Notes under the pieces: generated by a model
Database searches by the model: none
What the model was told of the DNA's origin: nothing
The model's input: the letters and a program-made list of their open reading frames with translations, nothing else
Origin: Phycisphaerales bacterium
GTDB taxonomy: Bacteria; Planctomycetota; Phycisphaerae; Phycisphaerales; UBA1924
Reading direction: 5' to 3'
NCBI GenBank assembly: GCA_029260395.1
Contig: JAJDDJ010000008.1
Span: 1 to 64,000, forward strand
Length of the DNA: 64,000 bases
Translations under genes and position numbers: made by a program
Shown: positions 44,787 to 54,500 of the stretch, piece after piece
Position numbering within the stretch: the first letter of the stretch is position 1
How the letters are laid out: each line of letters begins with the position of its first letter

Positions 44787-45452
44787 ATGCCACTCGACCG
44801 CGAACAGATCGCCAAGCGTGCCGCCATGGAACTGCGTGACGGCTTTATCGTCAACCTCGGCATCGGAATCCCGACGCTGGTGGCCAATTACATCCCGGAC
44901 GGGCTTGATGTCTGGCTGCAATCCGAGAACGGCCTGCTCGGGATGGATCGCTTCCCGACCGAGGCTGAGCTTGACGCGGACCTCATCAACGCGGGCAAGC
45001 AGACGGTGACCGCCCGCGCGGGCGCGAGCTTCTTCTCGTCTGCCGACAGCTTCGCGATGATCCGCGGCGGGCACGTCGATTTGTCGATTCTTGGTGCGAT
45101 GGAGATCAGCCAGGACGGCGACATCGCCAACTGGATGATCCCCGGCAAGATGGTCAAGGGCATGGGCGGGGCGATGGACCTGGTCGCGGGCGTCGAGCGG
45201 GTGGTGGTGACGATGGAGCACTGCAATCGCAAAGGCGCCTCGAAGATCATTCCCGAGTGCTCGCTGCCGCTTACGGGCAAGCGGTGCGTGGACTTGATCG
45301 TCTCTGATCTGGCGGTGCTTGAAATGGACCCCAAACGCGGGCGGTTCGTGCTGAAAGAAGTCGCACCGGGCGTGAGCGCGGACGAGGTCCGGGAGAAGAC
45401 CGCAGCGGAGATCATCATCGAGGGCGAGCCCGAGGTGATCGCGGTCGATTGA
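44787..45452 (+). CDS. scoB: 3-oxoacid CoA-transferase subunit B
   Basis: 221 residues. The active-site glutamate motif QSENGLLGM and LGIGIPTLVANYIPDG are the B-subunit landmarks, and MEHCNRKGASKIIPECSLPL follows. It forms the covalent CoA thioester on the Glu. Its partner scoA is at 40236; the normal A-B order is kept but the genes are 3.8 kb apart. Confidence 0.94.
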   Translation: MPLDREQIAKRAAMELRDGFIVNLGIGIPTLVANYIPDGLDVWLQSENGLLGMDRFPTEAELDADLINAGKQTVTARAGASFFSSADSFAMIRGGHVDLSILGAMEISQDGDIANWMIPGKMVKGMGGAMDLVAGVERVVVTMEHCNRKGASKIIPECSLPLTGKRCVDLIVSDLAVLEMDPKRGRFVLKEVAPGVSADEVREKTAAEIIIEGEPEVIAVD

Positions 45453-45513
45453 TCGATTCTTTGACAAGCCGAGGGCTTGCGCGTTCGGCTTGCAAGAAGC
45501 ACATCGGGCGCAC

Positions 45514-45542
45514 AAAAAGAGCCCCGGGCGTGACCGGGGCTC
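45514..45542 (-). terminator. Intrinsic terminator between scoB and a convergent gene
   Basis: A perfect 9-bp stem GAGCCCCGG/CCGGGGCTC, followed on the minus strand by TTTTTG. It ends the minus-strand gene at 45586; scoB may also use it. Confidence 0.88.
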
Positions 45543-45585
45543 CGAGGGAGAGATTGCTTTGAGCGGGCCTACTTGAGCGAACGGC

Positions 45586-46341
45586 TCAGCCTTCGCCGCC
45601 GTCGCCTTCTGGCAACGCGGGAACGGCTGCTGGGGTGGGAGCGGGCGGCAAGCTCGACTCGCGGCCGAGTGCATCGTCAATCACGCGGGTGAACTCGTCG
45701 GCGATGTTCACCGTGAACTCCTTGTCCTCGATGCCTGCAGTATCGGCCTCGGCCTGCATGTTGGCGATGACCTGCATGAGCTCCTCGGGCGTGGTGTTCT
45801 TGGGGTCCTTGATCGAGATGTTTACGTTGCCGGCCTGCACCTTGACCGCGCCGTTGGGGTCGCTGATAGGTGCAATGGCATCGTCGATCTTGGTTTGGGG
45901 GATCTGCTCGGTCGTCACGCCGGTAATGAATCGGCTCATCTGCTTGCGGGCCTCGGCCTTCTGCTCGTCGGTGAGGGCTTCGTTCTTGGCGTAGTACGTC
46001 TTGTCGAACCCGAGAACGATCGCTGCCGGAAGCACGGGGCCTTCCACCACACCCTCGACGATCAGCCCGAACTCTTCCATCGTGAGGTCGCCAGCCCGGA
46101 AGCGGTCCATCAGACCGCCGATCTCCGTTTCAATGGCGAGCCGCTGCTCCTCGGGCAACTCTGCTTGAGCGACGGCCTGATTCATCACGTCCTGCATGGG
46201 TCCCGCGACCCAGCCCCGCCAGTTGTTCATGACGAACCAGCCGCCGATGACCAGAGCGATGATCGCCAGTGCCAGCACCACAAGGCAGCCGACCCAGAAA
46301 TTGCCCGGGCGCGTGCCCGATTGTCCTCTATGAATTCTCAT
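45586..46341 (-). CDS. Membrane-anchored protein of unknown function
   Basis: 251 residues. One N-terminal helix (FWVGCLVVLALAIIALVIGG) anchors a long periplasmic-looking region that is mostly helical and acidic (LPEEQRLAIETEIGGLMDRF, EQIPQTKIDDAIAPI), ending in a Pro/Ala-rich tail. No motif recognised. It is divergent from the M19 peptidase. Confidence 0.7.
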   Translation of the reverse strand: MRIHRGQSGTRPGNFWVGCLVVLALAIIALVIGGWFVMNNWRGWVAGPMQDVMNQAVAQAELPEEQRLAIETEIGGLMDRFRAGDLTMEEFGLIVEGVVEGPVLPAAIVLGFDKTYYAKNEALTDEQKAEARKQMSRFITGVTTEQIPQTKIDDAIAPISDPNGAVKVQAGNVNISIKDPKNTTPEELMQVIANMQAEADTAGIEDKEFTVNIADEFTRVIDDALGRESSLPPAPTPAAVPALPEGDGGEG

Positions 46342-46403
46342 GCGTTGGTCCTTTCCTTCACCGCGTGAGCGGCGTCCGCTGAGTTATTCGGTAGCCTAGC
46401 CCC

Positions 46404-47462
46404 GTGATTGCACCCACCACCTTGTTTGATGGCCATCTTGACCTCGCGTACCTGACCGAGATCGGCCGGGACATGCACGCGGATCTCGACGACTGCCGGG
46501 GCCGGTTGCAGCCCGCAGCCGTCACGCTGGCCTCGCTGGCCGCGAGCCCGGTTCGGGCATGCCTGGGGACGATCTTCACTGAGGCACTTCCTGACGCTGG
46601 TGCGCCAAACGCCGAGACCGGCCCGTTCGCCTACCCAGCCGGAGATGCTCTGGCGGCACGGGCTGCGGGCCTCCGGCAGTACAAGCTGTACCAGGCGTGG
46701 CACGAGGCGGGGGTGATCCAACTCATCGACCCGGCTGAGCGCACGATCCGGGCCGATGGGCCCCTCGCGGTCGGCCTGCTGATGGAGAGCGCCGACCCGA
46801 TCGAAACCCCGGACCACATCGACGAGTTCACGGGTCTGCTCGCGGTGGGGCTTACGTGGGGCACGGGCTCGCGCTACGCCGCGGGCAACATGAACCCCGC
46901 GAACGACAACCCGGGCCTGACCGCGCTGGGGCGCGAGCTGCTCGACCGCTTCGACGAGCGCCACATTCTGCACGACCTGAGCCATCTATCGGACCGAGCG
47001 ACGGACGATGTGCTGGGCCACACGAGCGCGGTGGTGGTGGCGAGCCACTCGAACTGCCGGGCTGTGTCGAGCTTGGGTGATGCCACGCGCGACCAGCGCC
47101 AGCTCGCCGACGAGACCATCGCCGAGATCGGCAAGCGCGACGGGTTGGTGGGGCTCAACCTGTACGCGGGCTTTGTGGATGCCGACTGCTCACATTGGGG
47201 GAACCGATCGGGCCAACGCCCGACCATCGCTCAAGCGATCGACCACGTGGAGCACGTCGCGAGCATCATGGGACACAAACGCGGCGTCGCACTGGGGTCG
47301 GACCTCGATGGCGGGTTCGATGCCAAGTGCCTGCCAGCAGGGATTGACACGCCCAGCGACCTAACGAAACTGCTCGATGAACTGGCGAAGCGCAACTGGA
47401 GCGATGAGGACATCCACGCCTTCGCCTGGGGCAATTGGGCGCGTGTGCTGCGATTGGTCTAG
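46404..47462 (+). CDS. Membrane dipeptidase-family (M19) peptidase
   Basis: 352 residues from a GTG start. M19 zinc ligands are suggested by DGHLD (9-13), the histidines of LHDLSHL, VASHSNCR, and the terminal GSDLDGGF. Family members cleave dipeptides with D- or L-residues. There is no signal peptide, so a cytoplasmic role is likely. The stop overlaps the end of hrpA on the other strand by four bases. Confidence 0.9.
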   Translation: MIAPTTLFDGHLDLAYLTEIGRDMHADLDDCRGRLQPAAVTLASLAASPVRACLGTIFTEALPDAGAPNAETGPFAYPAGDALAARAAGLRQYKLYQAWHEAGVIQLIDPAERTIRADGPLAVGLLMESADPIETPDHIDEFTGLLAVGLTWGTGSRYAAGNMNPANDNPGLTALGRELLDRFDERHILHDLSHLSDRATDDVLGHTSAVVVASHSNCRAVSSLGDATRDQRQLADETIAEIGKRDGLVGLNLYAGFVDADCSHWGNRSGQRPTIAQAIDHVEHVASIMGHKRGVALGSDLDGGFDAKCLPAGIDTPSDLTKLLDELAKRNWSDEDIHAFAWGNWARVLRLV

Positions 47463-50400
47463 ATTGACCTTGCTGCCTCGATCTGCTCTTCCATCCGCTT
47501 GATCGAGATCGGCACGCTTGTTTTGAGTTCCTGTGCGAACAACGACACGCGAAGCTCGTTGGTCAGCCACGCGAGTCGATCGACCTCCACCGGGGCTTTG
47601 CCACGCTGTGCGAGTTCGGTGATCTGGCGTTCGATCGCGTGGACCTGCCGCATGGCGGCGGCGTCGCGTGCGAGGCTGCCGGATCTGAGCTTGGTGAGCC
47701 GCTTATCGATGCTGGTGATGAAGCGTTCGAGGTGATTGGCCCAGCTCGCTGGCGTGGTCGTCAGAAATTGCGGCCCGGTCAGGCGATCGAGGTGCCTGGC
47801 CATGTCCGCGAAAGCGGGCTCCCACGCTGCGGGCCTGCGGTCGCCAAGCGCCAGCGTGATGCGGTGGCGGATGCCGAGCAGCTTGGCCGCATGCTCGACA
47901 AGGGCCTGAGCCGTGCGCATCGCAGTGTCGCGCGCGCGCACCGCGCGGGCCTCAAACTCAGTCTTGGTCATGGGCAGGTCTTGTGCGCTCAGGTCAAAGG
48001 CGCGGTCGGCGGCTGCGAGCAGCAGCTCATCGCGAAGCTGGCCCGCACTGCCCAGCGGGGCGTAGGCGGTGGCGGCCCGCTCGAATCCGGGCAGTCGGCG
48101 TGGGTCGAGCTTGAGGTCTTTCTTGAGCAGATTCGCGCCGAGCCGGCGGATGCCCGCGTGCGAAGCGGCATGCGCAGCATCCTGCGACGTGCGCAGCTCA
48201 AGGTCGACTCCGGTGTTGGCGCCATGGCCCGCACCAGTTCCGGCATCAACGATGGCGACGTACGCCGTGCGCGCAGTCTTACCGGCTCCGATGGTGACCG
48301 AAGCTGGCGGGTCGTCGAACGTCCACGCGGCAAACCCCCGCTGGGGGTAGGTGTCCGAGGCGAGGGATCTCTGCGATGCTTCAACGACTGTGGCGAGGCG
48401 GGTTTGCAGGGCGCGCACGTCGCGGTCCTGGTCGATGACCTTGCCGTCGGCATCGACCACCCGCACCAGCAGCCGAAGCTCATCGGGCAACGCCGCAGGG
48501 TCCATGGTGTGTGGCTCGATCTTCACGCCGGCGTGCGAGCAGACTCTGGCAGCGATCGCATCACTAAGCGAGCCCTCGGGCGTGAGCGTTCGGCAGGCAT
48601 CGACGGCCTTGGGGATATCGAGCTGTCGGCGGATGAGCTTGGGAAGCTGGCGAAGCAGGGCCTCGGCGAGTTCGGGCAGCCGTCCCGGCACGAGCCACGC
48701 GCATCGATCGGGATCGAGCGCGGGCAGGTCCGCGATGGGCACATCAACGCTCACGCCGTCGCGGTCGGTGCCCGGATCGTGCGTGTAGCAGAGTCGCAGG
48801 GGCGTTCCGAACTGTTCGTGCTCGTCGGGGAAGGCATCCGCCGAGGGGCCTTCCAGATCGCGCAAGAGGTCGGCCACGGTGAGCGATGCGGGCCGGGCGT
48901 TCTTGGTCCAGCGTTCGAGGCGTTTCTGGCTATAGACCTCGGTGGGAACGTGCGCACGGAACCAGTCGAGGGCAGCGTCTTCAACACCCAGCGCGCCGCG
49001 GGCGCGGAGCTTGTGCTCGTGGGCGAGGGCATCCTCGATCGCGCGCATGCTCCGGCCCAACCAGCGCGATCGGGTGCGCACATCGCCGGTAACAAGCGCC
49101 TGCTCGGTGAAGATCTCGTGGGCAGCGGGCGGGTCGATGGGGCCGTAGTGAACCGTGCTGTTGGCGCTGAGCTCGATTGCGCCGAGCGATCGGCGTTCGC
49201 TCGCGAGCACTTGGCCGGTGGGCGCGTCCCATCGGGGGTCGGTGTGCTGGCGTTTGAGCAGCGGTCCGGCGGCGTCCTCAATCCACGAGGGCTCGACGCG
49301 CGCACACAGCCGGGCGTACAACCGGCTCGTGCGCACAAGCTCGGTGGCGACGACCCAGTTTGGTTTCTTGCTGGCGAGCGCGGAGCCCGGGAAGATGGCG
49401 AACCGCTGGCCGCGCTGGTCCTCGTACTCCCACTGGCGGCTCTTGGGGTCTTTCTTGTCGAGCTTTTTGCCCACGCCTTCGAGCAACCCGCTGAGCAGCG
49501 AGCGGTGCAGCGGCTCGTAGAGCTGGTCGTCTTTGAGCGACGAGTCTCTGGCTCGGTACCCGCTGGCCGCGAGCATCAGGCGTATCTGCCGGTGGGTGGC
49601 ACGCCACTCGTGGAGCTTGCGGAACGTGAGGAAGCGTTTGGCGCATTCTTTCTTGAGACGCGACGAGCCGAGTTGGTCGGAGGATTGCTCAAACCATTGC
49701 CAGATATTGAGCAGCACCATGAAATCGGAGTGCTCGTGGCGGAACTCAAGCTGGGCCTGATCGGCGGCCTCTCGCTTATCGAATGGCCGCTCGCGAGGGT
49801 CTTCGCCCGCGAGCACGCTGACGATGGCGGTCGCCTCGTGCAGCACGTTGTGCTCGGCGGCGGTGAGCAGCACCCGGCCGAGCTTAGGGTCCAGGGGCAG
49901 CCTCGCGAGCGTTCGGCCTGTTGGGGTTAGGTGGCGGCGCTCATCCAGCGCGCCGAGCTGGGTGAGCAGCTCGTAGCCGTCGGCGATTCGGCGGGCCTCG
50001 GGCGGATCGATGAACGGGAAGTCCTCGACAGCGCCCAACTTGAGCGCGCGCATCTGCAAGATGACCGCAGCGAGCGACGACCGCAGGATCTCGGGATCGG
50101 TGAATTCGTCGCGGGTGTCGTGGTCCTGCTCTGAGTAGAGCCGCACGCAGACTCCCTCGGCGACTCTGCCGCATCGGCCGGCGCGTTGGCGCGCCGAGGC
50201 CCGGCTGATGGGTTCGATCTCCAGCCGTTGGACTTTGGAACGCGGCGAGTAGCGGTTGATGCGCGCCAGGCCGCTATCGATCACGTAGCGGATGCCGGGG
50301 ACGGTCAGCGAGGTCTCGGCGACGTTGGTTGATACGACTACGCGGCGTCTGCCGTGGGGCTTGAAGATCTGGTCCTGGTGGTGGTGGGCCAGGCGGGCGT

Positions 50401-51349
50401 AGAGCGGCAGCACCTCGGCGGAGTCGCCCAAGCGGCGTTCGAGTTCGCGGGCGGTCTCGCGGATCTCTCGCTCGCCGGGCTCGAAGACGAGCACATCGCC
50501 GCGCTGCTCGCCCCAGAGCTTCTCGACAGCGTCGGCCACGGCTTCGGCCCGGTCGGCACCCTCAATCGGCGGCTCGTGGCGGACCTCGACGGGGTAGGTT
50601 CGGCCTTCGACCGTGAGGATGGTCGCGGGGTTGCCAGCCGCATCGGCGAAGTGGTCGGCGAACCGCTGAGGATCGATGGTCGCCGAAGTGATGACGACCT
50701 TGAGGTCGGGCCTTCGGGGCAGCAGCCGGCGCAGGTAGCCCAGCAGGAAGTCGATGTTGAGGCTGCGCTCGTGGGCCTCATCGATAATGAGCGCGTCGTA
50801 GGCGAGCAGGTCGGGGTCGGACTGGACCTCGGCGAGCAGGATGCCATCGGTCATCAGCTTGACGAGAGTGCCGGGGCTGGTCTTATCGCCGAAGCGGACC
50901 TTGGAACCGATCTGCTGACCGAGCGGGACATCAAGCTCGCTTGCAATGCGAGCCGCGACCGAGCGGGCCGCGAGGCGGCGTGGCTGGGTGTGCCCGATGG
51001 TGCCCGCGACGCCCATGCCGAGCTCGAGCAGGATTTTTGGCAGCTGGGTGGTCTTGCCCGAGCCGGTGTCGCCGCACACAACGACGACCTGATGATCGCG
51101 CACAGCTTGCGCAATATTGGCGGCTTTTTGGCTTACGGGCAGTTCGGGCGGGTAGGTGAGCCTGGGGACGCTGGCCTCGCGCGTTTGGCGGAGGGCCGCG
51201 GACTGCTCAGCGCGGTCAGCGATGGTCCGCAGGGCATCAGGATCGGGCGTGGCCCGGTCGAGGCGATGGAGGCGGGCGGTGAGGCGACGCGCTTCGGCGA
51301 GCATGGCCGAGTCGATGAGGGCTTGAAGATCGCGTCGTTCGGTGCTCAT
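47459..51349 (-). CDS. hrpA: ATP-dependent RNA helicase HrpA
   Basis: 1296 residues, full length for HrpA. Helicase motifs: GDTGSGKTTQLPK (93-105), DEAH (190-193), SATIDPQRF, and QRAGRCGR, followed by the HA2/OB region and a long C-terminal domain specific to HrpA. It resolves stalled or structured mRNA and some rRNA-processing intermediates. No close partner gene. Confidence 0.95.
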   Translation of the reverse strand: MSTERRDLQALIDSAMLAEARRLTARLHRLDRATPDPDALRTIADRAEQSAALRQTREASVPRLTYPPELPVSQKAANIAQAVRDHQVVVVCGDTGSGKTTQLPKILLELGMGVAGTIGHTQPRRLAARSVAARIASELDVPLGQQIGSKVRFGDKTSPGTLVKLMTDGILLAEVQSDPDLLAYDALIIDEAHERSLNIDFLLGYLRRLLPRRPDLKVVITSATIDPQRFADHFADAAGNPATILTVEGRTYPVEVRHEPPIEGADRAEAVADAVEKLWGEQRGDVLVFEPGEREIRETARELERRLGDSAEVLPLYARLAHHHQDQIFKPHGRRRVVVSTNVAETSLTVPGIRYVIDSGLARINRYSPRSKVQRLEIEPISRASARQRAGRCGRVAEGVCVRLYSEQDHDTRDEFTDPEILRSSLAAVILQMRALKLGAVEDFPFIDPPEARRIADGYELLTQLGALDERRHLTPTGRTLARLPLDPKLGRVLLTAAEHNVLHEATAIVSVLAGEDPRERPFDKREAADQAQLEFRHEHSDFMVLLNIWQWFEQSSDQLGSSRLKKECAKRFLTFRKLHEWRATHRQIRLMLAASGYRARDSSLKDDQLYEPLHRSLLSGLLEGVGKKLDKKDPKSRQWEYEDQRGQRFAIFPGSALASKKPNWVVATELVRTSRLYARLCARVEPSWIEDAAGPLLKRQHTDPRWDAPTGQVLASERRSLGAIELSANSTVHYGPIDPPAAHEIFTEQALVTGDVRTRSRWLGRSMRAIEDALAHEHKLRARGALGVEDAALDWFRAHVPTEVYSQKRLERWTKNARPASLTVADLLRDLEGPSADAFPDEHEQFGTPLRLCYTHDPGTDRDGVSVDVPIADLPALDPDRCAWLVPGRLPELAEALLRQLPKLIRRQLDIPKAVDACRTLTPEGSLSDAIAARVCSHAGVKIEPHTMDPAALPDELRLLVRVVDADGKVIDQDRDVRALQTRLATVVEASQRSLASDTYPQRGFAAWTFDDPPASVTIGAGKTARTAYVAIVDAGTGAGHGANTGVDLELRTSQDAAHAASHAGIRRLGANLLKKDLKLDPRRLPGFERAATAYAPLGSAGQLRDELLLAAADRAFDLSAQDLPMTKTEFEARAVRARDTAMRTAQALVEHAAKLLGIRHRITLALGDRRPAAWEPAFADMARHLDRLTGPQFLTTTPASWANHLERFITSIDKRLTKLRSGSLARDAAAMRQVHAIERQITELAQRGKAPVEVDRLAWLTNELRVSLFAQELKTSVPISIKRMEEQIEAARSI

Positions 51350-51575
51350 GCGGGGGCAAACGGTAGGGAGAACGGGGCTATGAGCGGGCTAGCGGCGGGC
51401 TAGAGGCAAGCTTGGGCGGGGATGAAGCCCGGGATTGCCACCGGGTAAGGATGGACCCGGGGGCTGGTTTCCTTTATCGTTGGTGGTGGTTTGATCGCCT
51501 CGGACGGTGTCCGTGGCGGGCTTTGGTGTGGACTCATGCTGGCGACGGCTGTTGGCGTGGGTGTGTGGAGGCGCG

Positions 51576-54500
51576 ATGATCCGGACTTACGGTCAATACA
51601 GCACCTCGCGGGACTTGTTCCGCAGGGGTTTTTGCACGGTCTCGATGACGGATGTGGGCGACGACAACTTCTGGGGCGCCAAGCCTCAGGTGGTCAAGGC
51701 GATCGCGTGGCCTGAGCTGATTGTGGGCCCCAACCGCGCCTCGGACTGGGTGGAGGAGTTTGTCGAGTCGGCGGAGCTTCAGCGGGCGATGGCCGGCGAG
51801 GGCGCATCGGGCTGGGCACCGATCCATGCGGTGGCGCGGAACGAGCAGGGTGGGGCGTACTACGTCACGGACCTGTACGACGCATCGGCCCGGCTGCTGG
51901 CCGCTGGCCGATACAAGTGGAGCATCCACACAGCCGAGTGGCTCAAGGGCATCGTGCTGGGCGTGCTCGAGGCGGTCGAGGAGTTGCAGAACCGGCGCGG
52001 CCGCGCGCACGGCAACCTGCGCCCGGGCAACGTGCTCATCGGGAACATCCTGAACACGGACGAGGTCTCGGTTGCGGTGGTGGACCCGGCGACGAGTTCG
52101 CGGCTGGTGCGAGCGAGCCACGGCGAACACGAGGACATGCGCGATCTGGGCCTGGTGCTGCACCAGTTGATTTTGCACGTGCCGTTCCGCGAGTTGGGCG
52201 GTTGGCCTTTGGTGGATTCCGAGGCTTGGCGCGCGTTCGGCCCGGAGCTTGGCGACAAGTGGCGCGAGCTGGTGAGCTGGCTCATCGACCCCAAGGCCGA
52301 ACAGGGCACACGGACGATCGCCGAGTGCCGAAGCCGGGTGCAGGCGCTGCCCAAGGCGCGCGCACCGATGCCCGCGATGAAGCTGGCAAGGCGGGCGGCG
52401 TTTGTGGCGGCGGGCCTGGCGGTGGTCGGTGCAGCGGGCTGGCAGGGATACAAATTCACGAGGCCATTCGATCAGGCGACCTGGGAGCGGTACATCGCGG
52501 ACTACTCGGCGTGGGCCTCGCCGCTGCTGGATGACGCACTGGACGAGAACGACGCAGCGATGAACGACCCGAGGCTCGGCACGCTCAAACGCGTCGTCAG
52601 CGGCGGCGCGGGCGTGATCGGGCTCGACGAGGTACTCGGAACGAGCGGCGAAAGCGTTCAGGCGGATTGGAAGGACAACCCGCCGGACCTGGCGCGCAAG
52701 CAACCGGTTCCCTACCGCACGGGCAGGGCTGTGGTGAAGCTGGACGAGATCCGGGCGTTGATCCAGAGCGACGATTGGCCGCTGCGGCAGGCGCTGCTGC
52801 GGGCGGCCGACAGGGACAACGGCACGCTGGTGGACGGCGTGGGCGAGCGGTGGGTCGGGCTTGCGGCGTATGTGCGGGACATCGAACAGCGGCTCGGTGC
52901 GTTCAATGGCGAGCTGCCTTTGGTGCCGGCGATCACGGTGCTCGAACAGATCGATCAAGTGGACGATTCGGCGGCGTCATTGCAATCGCTGGCCTCGCGG
53001 TTCGAGCAGACCGGCGACGAGTTTCTGGAGAGCTTCGCGCGCGTGGTGGACGAGACGCTCGATGATGCGCGAGTCGAGGACAAGGCCGATGAATTTGTCG
53101 CGGAGCTGCGCGGCGACAACGCAGCGCTGCCCAGAAACTGGGTCGGTGAGCTTGCCTCGCTCGATCAGGCGGCCCGCAGCGTCGGGGATTTTTTGGCAGG
53201 CGACTGGAGCCGGGTGGACACGGCGTACTTCTGGCGTCAGCCGAAGGTGAAGGACCTGCCGCTGGACTTTGAGGCGAACGAGGAAGGACTCAAAGGCTGG
53301 CTGGCATTGGCGAGTGAGCCGGGGTACCGCAAGCTGGACGCATCGCAAGACCCGCGCGACGGCACGCTGATCGAGCGGATGGCGGCATTGACTGCGCGGG
53401 CCGAGGCGCTTCGCGAGAGCCCGGCACTGGTACAGGCGCTCGAAGAACGGCTCGACGCGGTCGAGGGTTCGATTCTGGAGCCGAGTTCCATCGCGCAGCT
53501 CGCAGGGGTCGATGCGCCTGAGGCGGGCGAGGTGGACGCGCAGCGAACGCTCGCGGAGCACGTGTCGTATGTGGACGGGTTGCACTGGGTTGCCGAGCAG
53601 CAGGGCGCTGTGGAGCAGTGGGCAGCTGCGACCGCGGGCATTGTCGAATCGCTCGAGCAAGAAGTTGGGGCAATCAGCGTCGAAGAGCGACGCATCGCAC
53701 AGAACTACGTGAACGATCTTCGGGAAGAGACCAAGGTCGCCGATTCGGCGAGCGTCAACGATCTGTGGCTGGCGCGGCGTGATGTGCTGCTTGAGGAGTA
53801 CGACCAGACAAACGTGCTGCGAGGGCTGGTGGACCGCGCCGACGCGGCTCGCACGCTGCTTTCGCGGATCGATGCGGCTCTGACCGCGCCCGACGCGGTG
53901 CGCGCGGACGCTGAGCCCAACGAGTGGGACGGCGACTTGCTGCTCGGGCTGGTGCGAGCGCAACGCGAGCAGCAGCTGGCGCAGGTGGTCTCGCGGGTGG
54001 ACTGGTCGCTCGCACCCGAGGCGCTGGGCAACGCGGTCGGTTCGTCGCTCGCCGCTCAGCAACGGACGTACAACGCGTGGCAGGGCCGGGTCGCTGAGCT
54101 GGTCGCGGACATGGCACGGGCCGAGACGCTGATGGCATCGGCCCACCTGCCCGAAGACAAGCCCGCCGACGGAGGCAGAACCCTCGGCGAGATCTTCGCG
54201 TTCTGGCAGGGCGACGAGGTGCTCGCGGATGTGGACGGGCGCGATGTGTTTGCTTCAATTTTCAAGCTGCATGGCAGCGTGGCGGCGCTGGCCAGCGCGG
54301 ATGTGCCGACGCTCGCCAGTCTCGCTGGAGACGAAGACGCACCAGCCGTGGTTGCGTTCGGCGCGTGGCGCCGGCTGGGTGAGCCCGCCGCCGGTGGCGC
54401 GGCACGCTGGCCCACAACGGTGGCGCAGCTCGAAACCGAAGCAGTCTTGCGCGAGCGCGTGGCGACGGTGATTGGTTCGGTGAGCGAATCGACTCGTGCG

